Of a stretch of DNA of 64,000 nt, positions 51,901-64,000 are shown in pieces. Under the pieces are notes generated by a model. That model searched no databases and was not told the DNA's origin. It saw only the letters and a list, made by a program, of their open reading frames with translations. The DNA comes from Todiramphus chloris collaris. Its lineage: Eukaryota; Chordata; Aves; Coraciiformes; Alcedinidae. The DNA is taken from the NCBI GenBank assembly GCA_025345505.1, contig JANVCC010000049.1:5272588-5336587 (forward strand), read 5' to 3'. The stretch's first letter is position 1; each line of letters starts with the position of its first letter. A program made the translations under genes and the position numbers.

Positions 51901-54900
51901 GTTGATAATCCACTAAACCATGAATATTCTACTGCATCGTCAGAAGTCACAAACAGACGCACTTGCGGAATTTATCACTGTATTAAAACCACTTCTACAG
52001 TAGGTAGCCTTACTCTAGAAACAGATTATTAGAGGCTACCCTCAATGGCAGTCACCCCTCTGTCACTATACGTATGCTTTACTTGCATGTAAATGCTCCT
52101 GTCACCCATCATGATGAAACTAATAGGTTTCAGGACTTTGAGGTTTTTACCCATCTGGCAAACTCGAATAAACTTTCCCTGCAGGAAACATTCAAGCCTC
52201 TCCTGGAATCCATGTATACTTTAAAGTATTCATAGCATAACAGTAAATAAAAATTTCTTTTTTAGAGGAAGATCCTTTTTCATATACAGATATCTCCATT
52301 TAATGACACCGCATGTTAAAACTTCATTATAAGGGTCATATCTCAGTCAGAACATGCAGTTACATAGTACTTTCCACTTCTCCAGGCATATATGCTGCTC
52401 TGACCTTGTGATCTCATCTGTAAGATCATGTTCCCCCAAAATTCTTTTATTTACTCCTGTGCATTTATAGTCTGAAACGGACATATTGAATTGCTGGCAA
52501 GAGATGCAAACAGAATTTTAGGAACATCAAATACTACGTTTTAACATGGGTGTTTGACTATCATCCTAAAAGAAACAGATCAGGCCAAAGAGCTGCCAAT
52601 GCTGCACAGACATTTTATAGTTTGCACAGACATTATATTTAAAACACAGTTTATTGCAAGACAAACTAATAAGAAAAACAAAACTAAGCTTTTGTCTACA
52701 AGAGAAGAACAAGTATTCTCCCCTAGCAGTAAAGATTTTTTTCAAGTACTTGAGATGGTTCTGAAACCACATAAAGCCTTGTTTTGTTAAGATTCTAGAT
52801 AAAAAATAATGTAAGAATAAATGCACTCTGGAATCAAGGGTTAAGTTCAGATCATAGTTCAAGTCGGTGAGAATTGAATGTACACAGCTATGAGTACAGG
52901 TACACGGATCTGTATCTGCCAAATGCAAAGTAATAACGGAAGAAAAACCTTGTCCAGTATTTGTAAGCGTAGCTGTTTGCCAAATTTGCTATTTCAGCTT
53001 GAAATGAAATTGTGGTTTCTAAACCACAAACTTAAATACATTCAACATAGGTTTGCACTCTCATGAATTCCAACTTGAAGAAAAAGTTCCCCTGAATTAT
53101 ACTATTTTTAAACCTGAGGAAAACTTTTGCTCTACAATGTGAAGAAATTCTCATGTTAAGGACAACAGAAATGTGTAGATTACAAAATAGGAACATACAG
53201 TGAGACTCAGTGTCTAATTATCTAGAAATTATAACAAATGTTAATGTGCAGATATATAATAGTATCTGATACTTCAGGTATGTGAAGCTACATTCAAAAT
53301 AAAAAGCATTTTCTTTCTGGTTATTTCAACTATTATTTCAACAATTGGTTATAAAATAAAATTATACTAAAACATGTCTTATACATATAATTAATATCGC
53401 AATGTTCAATTAGACTACGTATATATATTTAGTATTGTATCTATTAAATATTACTATAAATATCTGCCCTACTTTATTAACACTGGAAACCACTATAAAA
53501 AAAAAAATTTGTTCTGAGGCCAAAAGAATTTTGGGTAAACTTAAGATATTTTTTTAATACTAAGGGCTTAGAAAAATTGACCCTTGAACAATTTTGAAAC
53601 AGAAAATGGAAACGATGTGAAAACTACCTGCTTTCAGAAAAGATGTTTAGTTGTCAGTGAAAAGAAAATACTTTTTGCAACTAATTTTCCTCGAGAAGCT
53701 ACACCTTTTAGGGAATTAAGCTGGCCAGGAAATGGAAAAATTTCAAGCAACTTGAAAAAACCAACACAATTCAATACTGCACTGCAAACACAAAACTGCT
53801 CTGAACTTTGGAGAGTGCCCTGATCAGCAGCAACAACCACTGCTTTTTTCCTCACTTTGAAGATGCAAATATGCAAAATGAAACAACTTCAACAAGAACA
53901 GCTGATGATGTTCTCTTTTAAAGCCTAACCAGTTAGACGAATACTTGAAATCTGAGCATGTGTCTGCCCCATCCTAATTTAACACTCTTATCATTTGGAT
54001 GTTAGGAGGAAGCATCATCATCAGGAATTCACAGCTGCACATCTAGCTCTTTATTTCCTTCACTCTTTTTTCAAACAATTAAAATTAAAAGGTGTGCGGG
54101 ATCCCAGTTTATCCTGTGTAAAGCTGGTCATGATACAAAAGACAAATAGAGGGAGAGGTTCATTAGATTTGGAAGTGGGAATGGGAAGGTACAGTTAGAA
54201 TATATGTTGTTTGGTTTCTTGAACTTTCAGTTTGGTTACCAAATAAAAACAGAAAAAAATTTGCATAGCACCAGGACAGGTTCTCTCTTACAAAATAAGA
54301 AACTATAAATATCAGTAACCAGCAGCTGTAATAAAAATAAAACAAAAACTGGACTGGAAGTCACAGCTATTGATCTCCACTTAAAGAGACCCAGGCAGAG
54401 TTCTAAGACTGCAAGAATTCCACTAGTTTCTAGGATGTGGAAGGAAGAGAACAGAGAAGATGGTAATAGGCAACGTATTTTGTGATACGCAGATGGTAAG
54501 AAGCTAATTTCCATCTGACTTTTTTTCTACAGTGGGTAATTACACTCTCCCTAGCAGAAGCTTTATGTTTGCATTGAAAGCAATAGCCAGTTCTCTCAAA
54601 GTAACATACTTTCTGTACTGGAATAGGGGAAGGTGTTTTTGCAAAATTATTTTTTATCTTTTTTGGTTAGAATTTTTGCGCTGTAATTTCACTTCAAGTG
54701 GCTACTGTAATTACTGGTTAAATTTGGCACCTACACTCCACTAATCTAATATTTTGCTAACTCATTTAAGCTATAAGAGGATTGAAAATTAGTTTTAGGC
54801 TTCTGTAATGTAATTATTACCTTTTATATAAAAAAAACCCCATAAATGTGTACCCAATTAGTAAATAATGAAAACTAATTTGCTTTTGGTAGTTGGCAAA

Positions 54901-55015
54901 AAAATTGTGCAATTCCTATCTTACAAATATTTTAAATTACCTGCTGTACACGACCAATTTTTTTCTCCTTACTAAGTTTTGTAAAGACTTTTCCACAAAT
55001 AAACAGCAAAATTCT
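45971..55015. other. AT-rich non-coding stretch, no gene seen
   Basis: About 9 kb with no recognisable gene. Frames of 60-120 codons occur on both strands and overlap one another (for example 52554-52790 plus against 52566-52928 minus), as expected by chance. The only discrete structure found is the perfect inverted repeat at 47635-47671. Very AT-rich patches occur at about 50040-50070 and 53375-53465. Confidence 0.6.
47635..47671. repeat. Perfect 10-bp inverted repeat, 17-nt spacer
   Basis: AATTATGCAA at 47635-47644 is matched exactly in reverse complement by TTGCATAATT at 47662-47671. The left arm continues into ATTA, giving an overlapping octamer-type ATGCAAAT at 47639-47646. Each arm resembles C/EBP (TTATGCAA) and POU half-sites, so it could be a paired binding site. 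A stem-loop in RNA would be AT-rich and weak. Confidence 0.7.
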
Positions 55016-55090
55016 ATAATTACAAATTAGAATCACTGATTAGATGTATTTACAGTAATTACATAATTAGCAATAATTACATTAATTACA
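55016..55090. promoter_or_regulatory. TAATTA-type homeodomain motif cluster
   Basis: Within 75 bp the core AATTA/TAATT appears at least five times (ATAATTACAAATTAG, GTAATTACATAATTAGC, AATAATTACATTAATTACAC), several as the extended word TAATTAC. TAATTA is the classic palindromic homeodomain core. The cluster could be a multi-site regulatory element or simply AT-rich quasi-repetitive sequence. Confidence 0.35.
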
Positions 55091-57809
55091 CAAACAATAG
55101 ACTGCACTGAGTAGCGAATGAAAAACAAGAACATTTTCACATATAAACACATGCTTTGAGCTAGGAAAAAAGGATTTTATCATTAGCACTAAAGCACAGA
55201 GCTGAAGCACAGAGCAACACCACCTTAGTGTGCACTGGTTTGTTCAAGCACTGAAAACTCTTAAAAATGCTGGTATAAAACACAATCTATATATTCAAAA
55301 TAACACACGCAGAGCTGAGGAATACACAACAGATGCAGAATACATTAGGAATAAAGATTTCTTTTTCAAAAGCACCTAACTCCTGTTTTCAAGAGCCTGA
55401 CCCTATGGCTGCACAGTCGGCTTAAGCTGATCATGGTATGGGCTGCCAGTAAAAGCTGGGACCTTGCATTTGGCATTGCTACCACTGCTGCACGCTCCCA
55501 CCCTTTCTCTTGTGATGCCCCTGGTGCTGCTGTGACAACTTAGCTCTAATATTCATGGTGCCAACCATTTTTTGTTTGGTCTTGTCAGTTTTCTGCTCCG
55601 GATTATCCTATGGCTGTGGGAGCACTGGAACTGGTGCCAGAATGGAGAATGGAACCCTCCTTTGGAAAGGCAGCATTATCTTAGATCAAATTCAGCTGAC
55701 AGTGACACTGCAAATTTAGGCGCTTAAATGATATAAACATGGTATCCAAACTCGAGGAAGATAAAGGCACTCCAGGGATGCCTCACTGCACATCCATTGT
55801 ACACAGACCCTACTGCAAGCAGAGTGACTGGAAGCAAACTAAGACACACACATTTTCTAAAGAAAAAATGAAAAACCCTGTCTTCTTCACAGCTTCCACT
55901 GTGACCAAAGAACGGTCACAGTTAGTACGTACATACAGAAAAGGGCCTGAACCTCCTAAGAAAGAAACTATGGTTACATTTGCAGTGCTAATTATGTCCC
56001 CGTTGAGGCAATGAACCTCAGACTGCAGCCAACTTGTGCAGAGTGGCCCAGGGTTCCTGAGTTTCACATCATGATGTCCCATTCTTTTATGGGGGGGATT
56101 ATTATTTTTCTTTAATGAGCACTGATAGGATGTGAAGAGTGTGTTGAAGCCCAGCAGAATACAGATATCTGTGGCCTGAAAGGACAGGTATGCTTCATGC
56201 ATCTGAGGGTGTAGCTTCAGAGCATGTGAGCTTCCTGAGAGCATGAAGCTTGCCACAGTGGTGTGCCAGGGAACAGAGAAGCAAACCTGGGTCAGTCTCC
56301 TCCACGCTGTTCAAAGGAAAAAGTCCCCGCAGCACGTAATTCTCAGAACCACACCTGTGCTTGAGAGAACTCAGAGAACTAATTAGTTCAAACCAAAAGA
56401 GAAATCATCAGTGAATTAATATTTATGCAACACAGACTATCAAGGGACCAGGAAATAGGACTGAACGAGGAGATAAATTACTTGACAGCGTAGATGTTCC
56501 TATTACGTTTATCAGAGTTGTAGTGAGTAGCTTTGGTGCTTGGGCACATTTCTCTATTACAGCTTTGATGTTCAGAAACACTGGCTAAGTTGAATTGCAC
56601 GTCTGCTTTTAGTTGACAAATGAATTGCAAATCCAGATTTCTTGTTAGGTGAAGAACTACAGGAAATACCATGCTCAGAGTGCTGAGGGTGAGGCAATCT
56701 TGGGCAAGTCAACACAGGCAGCTGCTCTGCAGCTTTCACTACACCTGTGACATTGGCATTTTCTGTCAGACAGATGCAAAAGTATTCAGCTCAAAAATTC
56801 CTGAGTTAGCTATGTCAGACTACTCTCAGGTCAAGAATACAAATAGTTTTGTCAGAGTGACACTAAGCTCAAGCTCTTAGTTTCAAAGGTGTGATGCTAA
56901 TACCCCTGTAAAGCCTCTGAGTTACAGCATGTGGACCTACGGTCAGTTCTCAGCTGGTCTAGGGATCAATGACCTGTTATTCACTCATGTTTCCCAAGAA
57001 AGTGTGCCAGGGATGCCAAGGAAGAAATCATGAGTGCTGGAACATATTTACATCCAGAAAGTAGAAGAGTATATGTGTTAAATGTGTGAGGCTCTCCAGA
57101 GCAATCTGGTCAGCAGCTGAGAAGTAATGTAGATAGAAGCAGTCAATCACATACATAAAGCCTTTTACTCTGTTAATTAAGATTTTCATACAAATTAAAT
57201 TATCTAAATATTAATTGGTTGTTCTGACACCTGAGCTGATATCTAAGTAAAATTGTGGCTTAATATAAATTTAACACTGCTCTTGAGCACAGGCCCACAC
57301 ATGATCAGAATGTCACCATGTGGTCCACCTAACTCACCTGCTTTTAATTTTATTGCCAAATGACCACCTCATGCCCAAAACCCATTAATGTTATGATTAT
57401 AATATTATGATTATTAAGCATAATAATGCTATTAATCTTAGAATCAGCAGGACAGCAGAAACAGTTTGTTTCAGTTACTAGAATACCTTGACATCAAAGA
57501 CTGAAACATAGGGAAGGTTGTCTAGTTCAATAAAAGGCCAAAGTTTCTGGCGTTCACTAGGATATATCTCACTGATGAGCTGCTCTAAGCCTCATTCCTC
57601 AAAACCACAATGAGTTGCAGGTAGAGCAGTTACTGTTTAGAAATTTAGCTACAGCAGTCTGACTTGAACACTTCAATTATGCTGTTCTCATGCTCCCTTT
57701 GTATTTAATGAATGACAGCACTGGTGAAGGTTTAATGAGCTGTGAATGACTATACAAAATGTACAGGATCACAAAACCTGCTTCTGGTAATTTCCATGAA
57801 CAGTTACAT
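55091..57809. other. Non-coding stretch, no gene supported
   Basis: It contains a GC-richer patch at about 55400-55650 with two CCTATGGCTG words (near 55402 and 55608) but no recognisable repeat family. Two opposite-strand frames overlap at 55739-56256 (91 codons plus, 148 codons minus); the minus-strand one is the longest frame in the window but shows no domain. A small duplication with AAGCACAGAGC twice lies near 55192-55215. The segment 57385-57430 holds ATTAT/ATAAT quasi-palindromic sequence. Confidence 0.5.
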
Positions 57810-58187
57810 CTAAGTGCCAGAATCATGATCCATCGTTAATATATAGTCTGTATGTTCCTTAAGATTGGTTGGAATATAATTATTTTCAAGTCTCCAAGCT
57901 GAACCTGTCCATTCTGCTTTTCCTTTATCTGAATCATTCACTGATACACAAAAAAAGCTGCCTATGAACATGAACTCCCCAGAGGTTTTAACAGTTAAAA
58001 TATTTGATACGTTCATACTTTCCACCTCACCAGAGCTTTTTTTGAGAATGCTCTGCATTTCTGTTTGAATCTCAGTCACGCTCTGCTTGTGGATTTGCAG
58101 GCTGCCGGTATTCCCTGCTAGAATACCTGTAGGCACGTAGCACTGCTCACAAACCTGAGAGAGCCTCTTGAAGAGTGAACCGATGCA
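57810..58187 (-). other. Unidentified open frame, possible exon
   Basis: On the minus strand this frame is open for about 126 codons, from just after a stop at 58188-58190 down to a TAG at 57810-57812. The longest internal-start version begins with GTG at 58136; no ATG lies upstream of it in the open region. The translation has mixed, protein-like composition (for example HKQSVTEIQTEMQSILKKSS and SGEFMFIGSFFCVSVNDSDK) but no family I recognise. A pyrimidine-containing TCTCTCAG ending near 58155 could be a splice acceptor, making it a candidate terminal exon. By rough estimate, one or two frames of this length are expected by chance in this window, so this may be nothing. Confidence 0.18.
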
Positions 58188-58190
58188 TTA

Positions 58191-61100
58191 CCTTACCTTG
58201 CACATACATTTGATCTTGTGCTTTCTCCAGCTACCCAGAGTGTCAGAGCTTTTGCTCTTTGTGCATTGTAACTGAGAACATGCTATCTCCTGAATGCAGT
58301 GTATTTTTTTCTGAAGACCACTGGTATTCTTGCAAAGTGTCCGTATCAGATAGAACACTGCTTATCTTAGGAGACTTAAAATTTTTATCTCAGAGGGACA
58401 CAGATTAACATAGTAATCCTTTAAGCCAAGTCAGATAGTGTTATCTCATTATTTGTAGTTATTCCCTAAAAAAAGAACTCTTCATATTCTGTATACTCAT
58501 CTGCACTTCTATGCCTACTTATAAGCAGTAGCCATTTAATTTAAGAAATTCCTATGATTAAGAAATCCTCCATTTGCATCTCTTTGAGCGTCTCAGCTCA
58601 GGAAATGGGTTCACATCATCTATTCATTAATTACATAGATAACCAAGAGCTACCTCCCACATTAACAAGGGAACACTGCAGGAAACAAGGAAAACAGAAA
58701 CAGAATTGATTCATGCTCAAGAATTTTTTTCCTATTGAGGCACCTTCAATTCAGAGTATCAAATTTACTTTAAATGTGCGCAAAAATGCACCAGGAAAAA
58801 TAATTCACTTTTAGGCCTTTACATTTATATACTATTGTGCTATTACTATTAAAGGATCTATTTCTGCAGTCTACAGAATGCTCAAAAATAAATTAGAGAA
58901 TGACTCAACTGTAGTAACATGGCTAATGCTCTAATGCCAACATGGAAGATAAGAGTTACAAAGGCTGATAAGTAGAACACTATTTTTTATAGCCAACTTC
59001 TAAATATTTAAGGAAAAACAACAAGCATCAAAAAAACACCTAAATGCCTCCTTTGGTTTTTTCCCAGTTCTGTTTACAGAACGGTTGAAATCAACTATAG
59101 AAATATAAAATAATTGCCTGGAGATACCACGCAATCAATCTTGCCCTTGCTGCTAAAAACATCAGATTCATAAAGAAACTTTTTACCAGGTTGTTCCTAC
59201 AAGCTCTACAACACACCTGCTTAACATCTACTTCTGAAATAACTCAACATGATAAAAAAAAAATAGATCTAGAAAAACAAGAGTACAAGACAGAAATTTC
59301 ATTTAGCAAGAGAGAAAGGAAAGACACACAGAGGAAGGAACTCTCTACAGCCTGGGCTGATATGGATATGGAGAAGTGAAGGTGGGGTTCTATTCAATTT
59401 CCAGAAGATGAATCCAAAATAAAGGCAAACATTTTTCTTCTTCTATGTCAGTTCTGCACATCAATCACTTCACATGGGACAGTGGCAAAACCCAGGAGAA
59501 AATACATGCACACATAATTCACCTCTTGAATGTCCCAGTTTTGTACTCTGTGACCCAGCTTGTCCAAACCACACATGCCTACACTTTCAATTTTCCTCTA
59601 CGCACTTCAAGCATAAGAATTATTGATTGGAAATATTCAGTGTCAAATGTCCAGCTGTGTTTGTCCATGAGCCGTTACAAAATCCCGTGTCTACACTGGG
59701 ATTAGCTCCAGCTTTAATTATGCTGTGTAGGGAGTTTGTTTTAATGTCAAAGCCACATGTTCTCTGGCATCTCTTGCAAATTGAGCATGCAAATCAGTGG
59801 GCAAAGCCCAATTAAAATACCACCACAACTCAGCAGTAACAAGAGTATGGTGACCTTCCATGGTGTTAACAAGTACATAATGTTTTGCCAGTGCTGATAC
59901 ACTTGTTCCCAAAGAAGGATTTCATTATCTTGATAGTTTGAAAAATGACAAGCACCCTTCTTTATATGATGTTACTCTACAGCTTTTCAAAAGAAAAAAC
60001 AACCAAACAAACCTCAAAATCACTAAGATTTTTTTTCTCTATCTAAAGGGTGGAAAATTTACATACTTGGAAAACATAGAAACATTTTCATTGTAGGTTT
60101 GTTCCCTTTTGGTGGGAACACCCATCTTCCAGAATTTCAGCAATTCAGGTAATGAGTTCCCTATATAAGAGGGAATACCAGTCCAAAATTACCTAACCAG
60201 TATATCCAGCAGGACACAGAAAAGAGAGAGATGTTTCTTTCTACCTGAGCTACTGGTTCAAGATATCTGAAGCCTCTTGTTTTGATTTCTCATTCTTATC
60301 CAGAGCGAAGCGCCTGAGGTGACATTGGTCATAAAATCACCCTTCCAACAGCAACAGCCTCTGTATCTCAGTGTTACATCATTTTTTGTTTAAGAGAACT
60401 ATAGTTCTTTAAGTCAGAAGATATCATTTGAATACTTACTGACCACATGAAATAGCTTATAAATAAATGTATCAATTAATCTGAAAAGGTCTTAAATTGC
60501 TGTTTCACTTCCCCTGAAACACTGCAAGTAATGACAATGTAATTTAAGACAAGAGTTCTAAAACGGACTTCTATTAATTAACAATCCAATGTAACAATCA
60601 TTCCAATTCCCAGAGGTCCTGAAGATCAATGTTATAGTATTTTCCTCAGTCAAGCATTAGTTATTCATACTCCTACTAATTTTTTATTATTTTTTGCTGC
60701 AGCATGATGATTTGTCAAATGCAAAGCTTTTTCCAGTGCTTTATCTTTGGATCAGGGTGTTAAAAAAGCAAGAGAGAATGTTCTAAAGGCCAATTACTAA
60801 CAGAGATCCACAAGACTGATGAAACGCTGCACAATTTTCTATTTCAGACATACATAATCAGGATCAAACTGCCTCTCCTGGATGTCAGAGGAGTGTCCTA
60901 TCTAGTGTCTACATTGTTTTATTTCCCTCCTCTCTTATCCCTAAAAAAATTCCAAACAAAACCTTCCAACACAAACTTATGCTTTCATAAAGACCAATAT
61001 TTCAAGAATATTTAATATGCTTGAACTGGTACTGTTTGGGAGATGGACTTTATGCTCAGTTTCCACAGGCATAAAGATACCTTGTGAGTGCTTCACTTCA

Positions 61101-61198
61101 CTTGTCAAAAGGAATTACAGCATAATAACTACAGTTTTAAGGCCTTTCAAAGTTCATCAATAAGTCGCTCTTTGATGCTATATGAATATATGGGGAAG
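58191..61198. other. AT-rich non-coding stretch, nothing recognised
   Basis: No gene, RNA or repeat family is recognised. Short plus-strand frames at 59191-59815 are low-information, and the one at 59191 is charged and A-rich. Confidence 0.55.
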
Positions 61199-61245
61199 TT
61201 TAATCAATAATTAATGTTAATCAAGTTTGGTCTTAATCAATAACA
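61199..61245. promoter_or_regulatory. Triple TTAATCAA motif cluster
   Basis: The word TTAATCAA occurs exactly three times, at 61200-61207, 61217-61224 and 61233-61240, with start-to-start spacing of 17 and 16 bp. Two copies extend to TTAATCAATAA. ATCAAT is the core bound by ONECUT/HNF6-type factors, and GTTAAT resembles an HNF1 half-site. Regular spacing is unusual for random AT-rich DNA, but function is inferred. Confidence 0.4.
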
Positions 61246-64000
61246 GAACTACTACACTTTTCAAAGTCCTGACAGTTCTGTTAGGTACAAAATCAAATTT
61301 AATTAAAGCTGTGCATGTAGAAGAGAGTTGCTAATGCCATCATAATTAGTTTGTTTAATACTGCAACTGCCAAACACCTCTGTACCTTTTGTAGACTACT
61401 TGAATACTAAATCTGTTACTACACCTGCTGCAAGAGAAAGCTGGACTGTTCAGGTATAGTACACATACATGAGACTACACAGGTACAGAGATTCTCTTAT
61501 CCTTCCAAGCGCACTGAAAAGTTTGTTCAGAAATAAGTAGATAGTACCCAGAAACCTGGGCATTTCTGATGATGGAAACTCAATGGAAGATGCATCAGAA
61601 TCACTCAACTGTGTCCTGTCAAAAGCTACTTTTATATGTATGCTATGACTTTCTCTTAGTCTCGCAGGATCATTAGGTCACATTGTAGAGAATGGCAATT
61701 CCATTCACTGCAAGTTACTAGGAAAAAAATAAAGTTTCTTCTTTAACTTGGGGATCAAAAAAGTTAAGTGATGCCCATTACTCCACCTGATCTCTTGAGA
61801 TATGTCAAACTGAGCCTTTCTATTCCCCTTCTCACTTGAAAGAAGAGGTCAAAGCCCAAAAGTCAAATATTTAACAACTCTCCAAACACTGTATTCAGTG
61901 CCAGAGGACCTGACTCAGGGAAGAGGGGTAAACGTTATGTGAACTGTGCTCTTTTGAGACTGTTCTCTTTCCATTTCAGTTCAGCTAGTAGGTGTCTATT
62001 TTCACACATTATAAATTAGGTAAATGTTAACCCATTCACACTGACAGCTGCCTATAATGGTACATTTCACACCCCGTGCAAAGAAAGGGAAAAAACCTGT
62101 TTGTTTTACCAGTATTTCTCATCTGTGCTAGCAAATGTCACTGGTCAAAGGACTGTTAGATACCATGGTTTTGGCAAGAAGAAGAATAGTGATGTGCTCT
62201 GATTTAACTTGATTAGAATCCAAGCTTTGCTTCTGAGAAGTAAAGTATTTTTATTTTTACATTTACAAAAATAGAAATTGTCATCTGCATTGAGTCTTAG
62301 CCTACCTACTGCAGGAATTAATACTGCAACATATACAATATTTTCAGTATCATTTATTTGGATAGCTGCCTTGAGCTCGTATCTATAAAATTAGGCAAGA
62401 TCATAAGGATTTGTAAGCTCAAGACCTTCAATTTCAACCATTCTCCAGCAGTCAGATGTGAGTGAACTCCAACAGTAAAAGACCCTGTAGCAATAAATAA
62501 AGACAAAAGCACAAAATAGAAATTCATGAGCAAGTGTGTCGCCACATACCATTGATTAGCTGCCTGAATGTTTGTTATTGCTCTTTTGGCTTTTTGTTTG
62601 AAAAGTAAGCACGGAGAGAAATTTGCTTTGCATTTATTTTTCTGTCCTTAAGCATTCCTGATTGCTGTAAAATTTGGTTTTGTTAAAGTGCAGTCTTGCA
62701 TCACTATGTATTTCATTGACCATTTACTGTAATGCTGAAGGACTGATCAATTGGCAGTTAAACTGTTCATTAAGAAGAAAGTACAAGTTTCTCTAAACTC
62801 AGCTACTCCATTTTTCTCCCAATCATTTTCTTGGTCTATTAACAGGCAGCTTTTGTCCCACTGCTCAATAGTGCAAAGTTAGATTTGTCTTATTCTGTGT
62901 AGAGTAAAGCACTTAGGCAGTTTTAAAGTGAAAGTACTTTTGAGAAGCTTCTTTAGACTAAAAATGACAGTAATAACATACACCTTAAATGCTAAATTTC
63001 CATGTTAAAGCATCAATTCAATAATCTGTGATCTGTGAAAAAGCAGAGTTACTTTACTGTGATTTTATTTGTTACAATGAACTGACTGCAATTCCCAGGA
63101 GCAAATATGCATGTTATAAAATTTAAATTTAAATCTCTGACACTAATGGAAACTTCAATACACAGACAGAAATCTACTTAGTCAGCAGCCACAAATAAGG
63201 ACCACCATTTTCTTTCAGTAACCTTTGCAACTTGTCTTGTAAGTCAAAGGGCTTATTAAAGAAAGAAAAAGCAAATGCTCACAAAGGTGCAGCCCCTGAA
63301 ATTTTCAACACTCTACTCTGGCACTGCAAGATGCAGTCTGTGCACAAGAACCTATCCGTGTCACCTCAGATGATCCCAAGTTATATACATCATATGAACT
63401 TCTTGACAAGTTTCAGGGGCAAATATCTATCTCTATAATTAAGTCACATAAGCAGGTCTTCAGAGATGAGATACTACAGACTCATTTTCATGAGTTAGTG
63501 CTCATCTGCATAAAAATCATAAAGCTTATCATTACATTGAGCACTGTCCTATTTATTACATCACTGTATATTCCCTTTCTCCAGATAGATTGGTCTGCAA
63601 CACTTCAGCTTCAAGCTGGAGGACCAGATGGCAAAAAGATAAATGCTACCTGTTTACTAAAGCTCAGAAGCAATTCTTCTATCTTACAACACTGTTACCA
63701 GTCAAAACTTGTTAAAGCCACCATTAAAACTTACGTGTCTCCATTCAAAAGCCACTGAAAGAACCGAACTATCACCTCAAACACCTGCATATGAAACCGT
63801 GTCATTAAAAATCCCCACATGCCACAGTAATGATGACAAGCTCATCTCCACGGGGGACTGAAGCAGAGGAGATAACAAATGAGGAAGGATGGATGACGAG
63901 CATGAAAAACTTTTGAGAGAAAACCTGCAGGATGCTTGAAAAGCACAGAGAAGCAAGGGGACCATGCTAAACTAGATGACATTCAGCAAAATCCTGACAA
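61246..64000. other. AT-rich non-coding stretch with one candidate conserved block
   Basis: No gene is supported. The part at about 62550-62780 is repeat-free and contains TTGATTAGCTGCCTG, TGTTTGTTATTGCTC, TTTGCTTTGCATTTATTTTTC and GATCAATTGGCAGTTAA. It has the feel of conserved non-coding DNA, but this is unverified. Frames up to 86 codons at 63.2-63.8 kb have no domains. The window ends in featureless sequence. Confidence 0.5.

Noticed and set aside
53375..53465. Very AT-rich, partly self-complementary stretch (TACGTATATATATTTAGTA)
   Set aside because: Self-complementarity is expected from AT composition. No cruciform-length perfect palindrome is seen.
55810..56256. 148-codon minus-strand open frame, the longest in the window
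   Set aside because: It overlaps another open frame on the opposite strand, has no domain and does not look like any family I know. It is probably chance.

Overview
The window looks like non-coding nuclear DNA from a bird, or a close reptilian relative. The taxonomic evidence is three 5'-truncated CR1 LINE copies (about 953-1241, 13592-14143 and 36514-36786). They carry typical CR1 3' ends with the ATTCTATGA-type short terminal repeat and the characteristic ORF2 C-terminal tail. The surrounding sequence is AT-rich, with many homopolymer tracts and little other repetitive DNA. I see no bacterial gene organisation, no operons, and no rRNA, tRNA or CRISPR.

I cannot support any complete protein-coding gene. 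Long open frames are scarce: the longest ATG/GTG-started ones are about 140-150 codons. That is about what chance gives in 64 kb of AT-rich sequence read in six frames. Apart from the CR1 relics, none has recognisable domains. One minus-strand frame (57810-58187) reads somewhat more like protein and has a possible splice acceptor; I list it only as an unidentified candidate.

Layout. 1-13.6 kb: AT-rich unique sequence with one sense-strand CR1 relic near 1 kb, small tandem repeats and a candidate conserved block near 9.2-9.4 kb. 13.6-14.1 kb: the longest CR1 copy, on the minus strand, with a recognisable reverse-transcriptase ORF2 tail. 14.1-30.8 kb: unique sequence with several candidate regulatory blocks (15.8-16.1, 27.8-28.0 and 29.85-30.06 kb). 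30.9-31.3 kb: a diverged tandem duplication of about 191 bp, not matching any family I recognise. 32.4-32.9 kb: an isolated GC-rich island, followed by a low-GC candidate conserved block at 32.9-33.3 kb. 36.5-36.8 kb: a third CR1 from a different lineage. 36.8-64 kb: unique AT-rich sequence with a possible tiny CR1 remnant at 40.36 kb, a perfect inverted repeat at 47.64 kb, a TAATTA cluster at 55.0 kb, the candidate exon at 57.8-58.2 kb and a TTAATCAA cluster at 61.2 kb.

The window is therefore best read as a gene desert or a large intron. If it has a function, it is probably regulatory. I found no previously undescribed biological system; the most notable unexplained items are the 191-bp duplication, the GC island and the motif clusters.
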